In this document: positions 17,301-23,469 of the stretch, piece by piece
How the letters are laid out: every line of letters starts with the position of its first letter
Numbering within the stretch: position 1 is the stretch's first letter
Source: CAYWNK01 sp047639615
GTDB lineage: Bacteria > Planctomycetota > UBA1135 > GCA-002686595
Assembly: GCA_047639615.1 (NCBI GenBank)
Contig: JBLIOL010000003.1
Coordinates: forward strand, 1-48,826
Direction: 5' to 3'
Length of the DNA stretch: 48,826 bases
Translations under genes and position numbers: made by a program
The notes under the pieces: generated by a model
Databases searched by the model: none
The model's input: the letters and a program-made list of their open reading frames with translations, nothing else
Told to the model about the DNA's origin: nothing

Positions 17301-18527
17301 GCCAAAGCCAACAAGTGCGTGGACCCGGAGCAACTCTGGGCCGCGCGTCAGTCCTTGAAGAAGGACCTGATGGAGGCCGTAGCCATCAACCTGGAGCGCA
17401 CCTTCACACGCCGCCAGGATGATCCCAAGCTGCTGGCGCGCACCATCGAGGGCATGGACGCCAACGCCCTCGTCGTTGGCTTCGCCCGTCGCTTCGCGCC
17501 TTACAAGCGCGCGAACCTACTGCTCGCCGATCGCGAGCGCCTGGCGCGCCTGGTGAACAACACCCAGCGCCCCGTGCGCTTCCTCTTCTCGGGCAAGGCA
17601 CACCCCGCCGATGTGCTGGGCCAGGAGCTCGTTAGCGAGGTCGCCTCGCTCTGCCGCGAGGAGCCCTTCCTGGGCAAGGTCATCTTCCTCGAGGACTACG
17701 ACATGCACATCGCCGCGCACCTGACCCAGGGCGTCGACGTGTGGCTCAACAACCCCATCCCGCCCCTGGAAGCCTCGGGCACCTCCGGCATGAAGTCCGC
17801 CGCCAACGGCGGGCTCAATCTATCGGTCCTCGACGGCTGGTGGCTCGAAGGCTGCGACGACAAGAATGGTTGGGGCATCGGACCCGAAATCACCTTCACC
17901 GATCAGCAGCAGCAGAACCTGCTCGACAACGAGCTTCTGCTACGCCTGCTCGAGGACGAGGTCCTGCCGCTCTACTACAAGCGCGATCCAAGCGGCATGC
18001 CCGCCGCCTGGCTCGAACGCTCCATCCACGCCCTAGCGACCCTGCCGCCCTTCTTCGGCACGGACCGTATGGTCGAGGAATACCTCGCCCGCGGCTACGT
18101 CCCGCGTGCCGCCGCCGCCCGCCTGCAAGCCGCAGGCGGCTTCGCCCTAGCCCGCGACTGCGCCAACGAAACCCGCCGCATCGAGCGCGGCTTCGAGGAC
18201 GTCCACATCCTCGACGCCCGCGTCGGCGACCTCACCTCAGTCAACACCGGCGACACCATCGAGGTCGCCCTCGACGTGTCTATGGGCTCCCTCGATCCCA
18301 CAGACCTGATCGCCGAGCTCGTCCTAGGCCACCCCTCCGGCGACCGCAGCCTGCACAAGCCCAACTTCGTCGAGCTCACCCCCGGCGAAGCCGCAGGCGG
18401 CACCCGCACCTTCCAAGGCGAGCACATCGTCAAAGCCTCCGGCACCTACGGCTGGGGCATCCGCATCCGCCCGCGCCCGCTCAAGGCCACCGACCGACAA
18501 CTCCCCGGCCTCGTACGCTGGGCGTAG
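14322..18527 (+). CDS. Glycogen synthase (GT3-like) - alpha-glucan phosphorylase (GT35) fusion
   Basis: A 1401-residue protein in one open frame. Residues 1-~555 are a GT3-type glycogen synthase: LFEVSWETCNKLGGVHTVISSKA at the start, and the donor-site motif EPWGYTPAE (E427 and E435), which is typical of eukaryotic-type GYS. Residues ~565-655 match the DUF3417 domain that precedes the catalytic part of short glucan phosphorylases (LSRLASNLWWCWNPEA). From ~665 is a GT35 phosphorylase: AYFCFEFGLHPSLPIYSGGLGVLAGDHLKSA, HMNEGHAGFAALER, RFAPYKRANL, and the PLP-lysine motif EASGTSGMKSAANGG with K1158, then LSVLDGWWLEG. Both halves keep their catalytic motifs, so one chain appears able both to extend glucan from a nucleotide sugar and to release glucose-1-phosphate. 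It is the last gene of the glucan operon and is cytoplasmic. Confidence 0.93.
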   Translation: MTFHLFEVSWETCNKLGGVHTVISSKARTLVEKLGDRYVAIGPMLLDEEGRESTFEEVTGHDAFRAACRKRGLSTRVGRWSAGGGALTILVGYSELYKHKDDVLSALWEDYSVDSIHGSFDYVEPVLFGHAAAIAIEEWWRLTGEPQGGAAVAQFHEWTSASGLLHLHRDSQGIGTIFTSHATILGRSLSDGGKSMTEALDGRSPSEAAEDVGIAAKHSLENAAIREADVFTTVSSVTAAEAELIHERKAEPVLPNGLDLDLLDSLTDAPNRAEVRARLARVAGALVGEDVADAAFLAISGRYEFHNKGLDVLLTAVAALEGQPGRRVVLFVLMPAGSSVMTRDLRMRIQGEAEWDAPLGLSTHELFDSESDPLHQHCAVLGLSNAPGSRVKIVQVPAYLPDGGQLDMGYESVLGAMELACFPSAYEPWGYTPAEAIGVGVPTLTTDCAGFAKWAQEQGLGSADGIHIIARERRSDDQVASDITVAIEGALASERPGGELREACRAAAGRLSWKELIQPYEQAFSLAQVCAKGRGGASYFPLKSTPIPPNATHDSEPRLMRFDACASLPGPLAGLSRLASNLWWCWNPEAKALFHDISPRLWAAVEQNPVVFLRQAWPADLEQIAKNSEYLARLEAVLARFDEYMAETARTVDHEDTPAVSPSAPIAYFCFEFGLHPSLPIYSGGLGVLAGDHLKSASDCNLPLVAMGLFYRGGYVRQHLLASGEQQNLERHNDPTDLPVKLCVDDQGKPVEVSIQLPTGPVRLQAFEVSVGRVRLFLLDSDLESNPEELRSLTRRLYSGDSEHRLRQEITLGKGGVRMLAALGIQPSVVHMNEGHAGFAALERVATLVRKENLTFAEASEVVRAGTVFTTHTPVPAGHDVFDEELIRRYFTDSAGWVGLPWEAFMALGCDAHGESGFNMTYLCMNLAAFVNGVAKKHGEVSRGLLHPYWAGLLESEVPVTHVTNGVHLPTWTAPEITACLGVEGRHPEGSDFAKANKCVDPEQLWAARQSLKKDLMEAVAINLERTFTRRQDDPKLLARTIEGMDANALVVGFARRFAPYKRANLLLADRERLARLVNNTQRPVRFLFSGKAHPADVLGQELVSEVASLCREEPFLGKVIFLEDYDMHIAAHLTQGVDVWLNNPIPPLEASGTSGMKSAANGGLNLSVLDGWWLEGCDDKNGWGIGPEITFTDQQQQNLLDNELLLRLLEDEVLPLYYKRDPSGMPAAWLERSIHALATLPPFFGTDRMVEEYLARGYVPRAAAARLQAAGGFALARDCANETRRIERGFEDVHILDARVGDLTSVNTGDTIEVALDVSMGSLDPTDLIAELVLGHPSGDRSLHKPNFVELTPGEAAGGTRTFQGEHIVKASGTYGWGIRIRPRPLKATDRQLPGLVRWA

Positions 18528-18539
18528 ACGCGGCGGGTA

Positions 18540-20708
18540 CTACTCGGACCTATTCCAGCCGCCGGGGCCAAGTTGATGCACTTGCTGGTCTCCGTACTCG
18601 ATCTCGATGACCTTGGAGAATGAGTCAAGACCGATCAGCGCCTCGAGTCGAATTCGCCCCACGGGAAGCTCTAGGTGGACTTCGTTGAAGGGCTCGTATT
18701 CCGGTCCACTGAGGACTTTCTCGCGGGTCAGCTCCAAGCCCGAACCATGCTCTCGGGCCACCAGCACCAAGTCAGGCATCTCCGCCCGGATCCGGACCTC
18801 TACCTCGCCACGGATGGTTGTCTCTACGGTACTCGCATGCTGACCGCCAGACACCACGTCCACCCAGACCGAGCCTTCCCCCGGGATGATCGCTCGATTC
18901 TCGCCGGAAGAACTGGTCCCGTACCAGGCCTGCGCCCAAGGCTTCACGACGCACTCGTAACGACCGGGCGGCAACTCCAACTGAATCACGATGGGGAACT
19001 GTTCGGCCCCTTCGGTCTTTGAAACCTTCTGACGTATTTTCAAGTACTCACCCTGCTCCGGTCTGATCTCGACGTTGTACAGGTACACGCCCCGCGTCCC
19101 GGGAGGATCCACTACCGTCAGCTCGAGCTTCCCTGGTTCGCGCGCAGGACTCAAGAGCAGCTCTACCTCCCGCATGGACTCGGTAGCCGCCAAACTCACA
19201 CGTCGTGCGGCGCCCTGCCGCTCTCGGGACATGGCGTGCAGCTCGTACTCCACGCCCGGAGCCAGGTGAATCTCCCAGCGGGTTGGATCGCCGGTGTCGA
19301 ACCAAGCAATCGCTGTCCGCGCGCGCATGTAGGGGCTAACCGGCGGAGGGCCGGATTCAGAGAAGTCCCACTTGCCAGGCGCCTCGCTCTGGCCGATGAG
19401 GGGAAGAATGCTCACGCGCTGCGCACTAGCAAGGCTGCGCAGTCCACCCTCCTTGCCCAGTACCTTCGTTTCCTGCGTTGGGTCAAACTTGGCATAGCCG
19501 CCCTCCGGCATTCGTAGTCGCACCGACAGTCGAGCTCCTCGTACCACAAACTGATTGTGCCTACCCCCGGCCTCGAGGCTGTCCTTGTGCAAAGCCCGCC
19601 AGCGCGTGGAGCCATCATCATGGGCCAACACCACGAGTTGCTGCGGACCAAGCCCCTCCGCTAGGAAGCGCCCATCGGCGTCGGTTACGCAGAACACGCC
19701 CAAGCGGCCCTCGGAGCTCACTCCCAAGGCAAGTCTATTCAACCTACCCGAGGATGAAATTAGGTTCGGAACACAGTTCCAACCCACAACCACCACTTCT
19801 GTTCCCGCTAGAGCCCTTCCCTTCTCATCGGACAACACTCCGCCCAGTACATCTCCGGCTACCAACACAGCGCGCAAGTCCTGTGGTGGATTCGCCTCAT
19901 CCAGAACGGGCAACTCCAAGCTTCCGCCGCCGTTCTCGTACGCATGCAAATCCAAACGCGCCGGGCCCGCGCCCCTGAAGTGCAACTCGAAGCGCCCATC
20001 TCCCTGGAGCCGCCCCGCCAGGTACTTAGGGGATGCAGAGGACAGGCCTATGCGCCCCCTCGACCGCATCTCCCGGAGTGTAGTTTCCAGGGACTCAACG
20101 GATGTAGAGAACAGGCTCATGCGAAACCTCGGCGGCATCTCCCCGGAGGCAGTCTCCAAGGTTCCGCGCGCCGTAGCACCAGCCAGGGCCCGAAGACTGA
20201 TCTTGTGCATTGCGCCGCCACTCTCAAGCACGTCATAGCCCTTGACCTCAGCAATGCCCGGTTCAGCCACCCTGCCCCAAATCAGCCCCGCTCCCACGGG
20301 CGCCTCCAGCTGGAAGACCTTCGCTTCACCTCGCAGCAGTTCTACTACGAGCACAGGATCACGATCGATGCCGCGCTGCTTGGCATCCGCCCGAAAGCTC
20401 CAGCCCAGTTCGACTTTGGCCGCCCGCTCCAACTTCCACCGATGGTCAATACTCACCGTCACGGCCACCTGGTGAGTGCCCTCTTGCGCTAGATCCGGCA
20501 CAGCGTCGCGCTCTACGGCCTCACCCTGATCAGCCGATGCCCGCTGAAGCGTCGCGGCATCCGGGGCCCCACTCACCGAAGGGTCCGCCGGCTCGGCAGC
20601 CGGCCCTACAGGAATCCCACGCTCAACTTCCGGCCCACATGGGCCAAGCCCTGCGGCCAGTACCAGGCACATCCCCGCAAGAGTCCCCCCCACAGCTGCA
20701 ACCTTCAT
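18540..20708 (-). CDS. Exported protein with carboxypeptidase-regulatory-like domains
   Basis: A 722-residue protein starting MKVAAVGGTLAGMCLVLAAGLGPCG. The hydrophobic N-terminus is an export signal; the GLGPC at its end is a poor lipobox because Pro is at -1, so lipid attachment is uncertain. Several beta-sandwich segments read like carboxypeptidase regulatory-like (prealbumin/Cna-B type) repeats: GGVLSDEKGRALAGTEVVVVGWN, VTDADGRFLAEGLGPQQLVVLAHDDG, LPPGRYECVVKPW. It is probably an extracytoplasmic structural or adhesion-type protein. The ATG at 20708 with an upstream GAGGG is preferred over the in-frame TTG at 20726. It converges on the glucan operon with only 12 nt between stop codons. 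Function unknown. Confidence 0.8.
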   Translation of the reverse strand: MKVAAVGGTLAGMCLVLAAGLGPCGPEVERGIPVGPAAEPADPSVSGAPDAATLQRASADQGEAVERDAVPDLAQEGTHQVAVTVSIDHRWKLERAAKVELGWSFRADAKQRGIDRDPVLVVELLRGEAKVFQLEAPVGAGLIWGRVAEPGIAEVKGYDVLESGGAMHKISLRALAGATARGTLETASGEMPPRFRMSLFSTSVESLETTLREMRSRGRIGLSSASPKYLAGRLQGDGRFELHFRGAGPARLDLHAYENGGGSLELPVLDEANPPQDLRAVLVAGDVLGGVLSDEKGRALAGTEVVVVGWNCVPNLISSSGRLNRLALGVSSEGRLGVFCVTDADGRFLAEGLGPQQLVVLAHDDGSTRWRALHKDSLEAGGRHNQFVVRGARLSVRLRMPEGGYAKFDPTQETKVLGKEGGLRSLASAQRVSILPLIGQSEAPGKWDFSESGPPPVSPYMRARTAIAWFDTGDPTRWEIHLAPGVEYELHAMSRERQGAARRVSLAATESMREVELLLSPAREPGKLELTVVDPPGTRGVYLYNVEIRPEQGEYLKIRQKVSKTEGAEQFPIVIQLELPPGRYECVVKPWAQAWYGTSSSGENRAIIPGEGSVWVDVVSGGQHASTVETTIRGEVEVRIRAEMPDLVLVAREHGSGLELTREKVLSGPEYEPFNEVHLELPVGRIRLEALIGLDSFSKVIEIEYGDQQVHQLGPGGWNRSE

Positions 20709-20956
20709 GATTCCCTCTACGAGCAAGACAAGACCCAGGCCAACCCGGCCACCGAGCGCTCACAGAATTCTATCCGCCAATAGAAAAAGGAGCGAGGACG
20801 ACCGGCCTCCGCGTAGCCACAGCTCAGGCAGAACCACCGATCGTCCCCGCATCCGCACAGCGCGCTCACCAGGGCTCGTCTCCCCCGCGCCGTACAGGGA
20901 GAGAACCGCCGTGGTCCTGGCCGGGTGTCACCTAGCGGGTGAATTCCTCTGTGCGG

Positions 20957-21565
20957 CTAGACGCCGCCTTCCTTGATCTCAAGAGCTCGGATAGTGATGG
21001 CTAATTCTGCACGGGCCACCGCGCACTCAGGATCGCGGACAAGGGCCCTCTGCAGCCACTCGATGGCCTCGCGGTACCTCCCCTCCGCGCGGAGGACGAG
21101 GCCCATAGTCGTACAAGTGCCTTCTAAGAAATCCCAACCTGGACGAGTCGCTCGACGGTGTGCCGCATTGGCTTCTTGGAGCTTACCCTGTTTGGCGAAC
21201 ACGACTGCAAGAAGCCCCTGCGGTAGCCCGCGCTGATCCGCCGCGTCCGCTGCACGCCGATACCACTTCTCGGCCAAATTCAGATTGCCCTTCTTCTTGT
21301 AGAGCGTTCCCCAGACCATCCAGAGCCTCGGGTGGTCTTCCCCCGGGACCATTTCCTGTGCCTGACTAGTGAACACAGCGGCCTCGTCATTACGCCCCAA
21401 AGCAATCAAGCACTCGGCCATGAGCATCGAAGACCGTAGACAGGCTCCGAACTTCCGAGCGAACCTGCGAGCCGCCTCCAGAGCTCCCGCGCAGTTGCCC
21501 TCACATAACAGGACAAACACAGGGTCCCATTCAGCCTGCATTTGTTCCTCTGTGAACTGGCTCAT
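20957..21565 (-). CDS. Small TPR protein
   Basis: A 202-residue cytoplasmic protein made mostly of tetratricopeptide-like repeats (NLAEKWYRRAADAADQRG, GLVLRAEGRYREAIEWLQRALVRDPECAVARAELA). It starts MSQFTEEQMQAEWDPVFVLLCEGNCAGALEAARRFARKFG. The frame extends upstream, but the ATG at 21565 with GGTG 6-9 nt before it fits better. It is the second gene of a minus-strand pair, 41 nt after the gluzincin lipoprotein gene. It is likely a protein-interaction scaffold; partner unknown. A weak GCGGC/GCCGC hairpin overlaps its stop. The ~248 bases between its stop and the next gene start (20709-20956) hold no gene that I can support. Confidence 0.72.
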   Translation of the reverse strand: MSQFTEEQMQAEWDPVFVLLCEGNCAGALEAARRFARKFGACLRSSMLMAECLIALGRNDEAAVFTSQAQEMVPGEDHPRLWMVWGTLYKKKGNLNLAEKWYRRAADAADQRGLPQGLLAVVFAKQGKLQEANAAHRRATRPGWDFLEGTCTTMGLVLRAEGRYREAIEWLQRALVRDPECAVARAELAITIRALEIKEGGV

Positions 21566-21606
21566 TCGATCACCATAGCCTGACAAGGCGTGCTTGCAGC
21601 CAGACT

Positions 21607-22449
21607 CTAAGGTTGCACGCGCTGCCACTCCTGCAGGAGGATTTCGCGCAAGCCTTGGTCGTAGGGCGGGCTCAAACCTGCCTGCTCAAGGATCCACGCG
21701 GCCGGCACCCGGTCACGGTTTTCCAAATCCGCGCGGCGCAGGAGAATCACGATTCCCTCCCAGCCGATTTGCCGGGCGAGGACATATCCCAGTCCATAGC
21801 ACGAGATGAGCGTGGTGCGTTTCACGCTGACCAACTCTGCCGTGGTCAAGGCGAGTGCCTCTTGCACGCCTAGCGCGCTAGCACGAAGGTCCTCAATGGC
21901 TGGTGCATGTCGCGGATCGTCCAGACTGAACTTGCGTGGATCCAAGTAGGCCAAGCCAGCGATCATGAGTCGCTTGGAGTAGTACTCACGGTCGTCGTAG
22001 ACCTGACCCGCAAGCAAATCGCAGAGGCCCTCTTCGAGAACGCTTGGGAAGCGCGCTTGCTGCTTCTCGAAGTAGAAGTGCGCGAGCTCGTGGGCGACGG
22101 CCAGCTCCAAGAACTCAGCCTCACGAGCCACCGCAAGCCAAGGCGGGCCCGTGAGGGGCTCGACGGTGATCCCCTCCCACTTACTTCCCTCGGCGAAACT
22201 CGTCATGTGCGCGCGCAGGGGACGCTCCTCGAAGCCATCGAGAACGCGGTAGAAAGGCAACACATGCTCCACCATGCGGACCAAGCCTTGAGCGTCTTCC
22301 TCTGTCGGCCCGCCAGCTACGCCCCAGGCGCGCTCGAGCGTGACGGCGCTCCTGGGCTCCAATGGCAAGCCCGCGCAAGCGCTCAGGCATGCCCACATGA
22401 TCACAAGGAGCGGCGCCTCTTGAACGGGGGAGGATTGGAGGATTGCCAT
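21607..22449 (-). CDS. Gluzincin-type metallopeptidase-like lipoprotein
   Basis: A 280-residue protein whose N-terminus ends in a lipobox (CLSAC, cleavage before Cys), so it is predicted to be anchored in a membrane. It has a zinc-peptidase motif HELAH (H120, E121, H124), followed 14 residues later by EEGLCD (E139-E140-G141), the pattern of gluzincins in which the glutamate is the third zinc ligand. Substrate unknown. The ATG at 22449 lies only 24 nt from the divergent TfoX_C gene start at 22474, so the two share a very compact intergenic region. It is followed by the TPR gene in the same operon. Compare the likely inactive relative at 2708-3868. Confidence 0.75.
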   Translation of the reverse strand: MAILQSSPVQEAPLLVIMWACLSACAGLPLEPRSAVTLERAWGVAGGPTEEDAQGLVRMVEHVLPFYRVLDGFEERPLRAHMTSFAEGSKWEGITVEPLTGPPWLAVAREAEFLELAVAHELAHFYFEKQQARFPSVLEEGLCDLLAGQVYDDREYYSKRLMIAGLAYLDPRKFSLDDPRHAPAIEDLRASALGVQEALALTTAELVSVKRTTLISCYGLGYVLARQIGWEGIVILLRRADLENRDRVPAAWILEQAGLSPPYDQGLREILLQEWQRVQP

Positions 22450-22473
22450 GGGTCTAGGCGTAGAATACGAGTT

Positions 22474-22737
22474 GTGCCCAATCCCATGCGCAACATCGGT
22501 CCAGTCTCTCAGTCATGGTTGGATGAAATCGACATCCATACCATCGCCGATCTGCGCGAGATCGGTTCGGTCCTGGCATTCGTACGCATCCGGTCAACAA
22601 GGCCCGCAGTGTCTCGTAACTTGCTATGGGCTCTCGAAGGTGCACTCATCGATGAGGACTGTCGGCTCTTGCCGCGCCCACTGAAGGACGCGCTTTGGTC
22701 TGCGGTCTGCCAGGCATCCGCAGCACCTCAGAAGTAG
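22474..22737 (+). CDS. Stand-alone TfoX C-terminal-domain protein
   Basis: An 87-residue protein that matches the C-terminal (helix-hairpin-helix-like) domain of TfoX/Sxy: NIGPVSQSWLDEIDIHTIADLREIGSVLAF, then NLLWALEGALIDEDCRLLP. The N-terminal TfoX domain is absent. The reading frame runs much farther upstream, but that part is antisense to the gluzincin gene, and homology begins at GTG 22474 or ATG 22486. A TAGAAT hexamer at 22461-22466 would place transcription near 22473, giving a leaderless or almost leaderless mRNA. The known TfoX C-domain is small and of unclear biochemical role; a link to competence is not implied. The next gene starts 19 nt downstream. Confidence 0.75.
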   Translation: MPNPMRNIGPVSQSWLDEIDIHTIADLREIGSVLAFVRIRSTRPAVSRNLLWALEGALIDEDCRLLPRPLKDALWSAVCQASAAPQK

Positions 22738-22756
22738 ACCAACGAACTCTCTACAC

Positions 22757-23335
22757 ATGCTCTACCTCCAATCACTCTGCCTCGCTCTATCTCTCGTGGC
22801 CTGCAGTACTCCTGAACGAACCGAACCAGAGCAGGCACCCGAAGCGCCCACAGACCTCAGCGGTTGGCGCTCCGAGCGCATCGCCCTCCCGCCCGAGTTC
22901 GCACCCAGCTTGCCGGAAGGCGAGGAGTTGCTGCTCTTCGCGCCGGGCATGTTCGACCCACAGGCGGAGGACTTCTGGTCCTACGTCTTCTTGATGCAGG
23001 TGGAGTGGTCCGACGTAGACTCGCACCGCTTGACCTCGCTCTTCGAGGCCTACTTCGACGGCCTGTTGCTCTCCGTAGCCAAGGGCAGCGGGGCTGACAT
23101 CGGCACGAATCCAGCCCACGTAAATGTGCTGCCCATCGACGACTTGCACTATTCCATTGAGGTCATCCTGATCGATGCCTTCGGCACCCTTGAGACCATC
23201 AAGCTGCACGTTCTCGTTGAGGTCGAGCACGAGGACGCAGGTGGCTTGCTGCTGGGGGTCCAAGCCAGCCCGCAACCCAGCACACACCCGATTTGGCGCG
23301 ATTTGAGCGCCGCCCTCGGCTCCTTGAGCTTGTAG
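22757..23335 (+). CDS. Small lipoprotein of unknown function
   Basis: A 192-residue protein with a short signal sequence and lipobox SLVAC (MLYLQSLCLALSLVAC). The mature part is acidic and has no family that I recognise; it begins with a Thr/Pro/Glu-rich linker and continues into a compact alpha/beta region (ELLLFAPGMFDPQAEDFWSYVFLMQVEW, LLLSVAKGSGADIGTNPAHVNVLPID, IKLHVLVEVEHEDAGGLLLGVQ). It follows the TfoX_C gene by 19 nt and probably shares its transcript. The 134 nt after it contain the leader of the next gene. Confidence 0.7.
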   Translation: MLYLQSLCLALSLVACSTPERTEPEQAPEAPTDLSGWRSERIALPPEFAPSLPEGEELLLFAPGMFDPQAEDFWSYVFLMQVEWSDVDSHRLTSLFEAYFDGLLLSVAKGSGADIGTNPAHVNVLPIDDLHYSIEVILIDAFGTLETIKLHVLVEVEHEDAGGLLLGVQASPQPSTHPIWRDLSAALGSLSL

Positions 23336-23391
23336 CCCGATTCGAGACGGCCAACAAAACATTCGGATTCGATGTCCTCCCAGGGTGGGCG

Positions 23392-23469
23392 GGCACATGG
23401 GTGGGAGCGCGGCACATGCCGCAATTCACCCCTACCATCGCCGGCCACGGCGACCGACTCCAAGTTCCG
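23392..23469 (+). promoter_or_regulatory. Conserved leader with hairpin, copy 1
   Basis: A 63-nt block (23392-23454) is nearly identical to the block at 26134-26195 before the paralogous gene. It contains the hairpin TCGCCG-GCCA-CGGCGA (23438-23453), whose 3' end lies exactly 16 nt before the ATG, as in copy 2. A one-base indel between the copies breaks any shared reading frame, so this is a noncoding leader and not an N-terminal extension. Confidence 0.7.

Noticed and set aside
21907..22473. N-terminal extension of the TfoX_C gene
   Set aside because: It is antisense to the gluzincin lipoprotein gene; family similarity begins only at about 22474-22486.
23293..23469. Longer start for the first secreted paralogue
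   Set aside because: Upstream similarity with the second copy is at nucleotide level and contains a one-base indel; the signal peptide starts at 23470.
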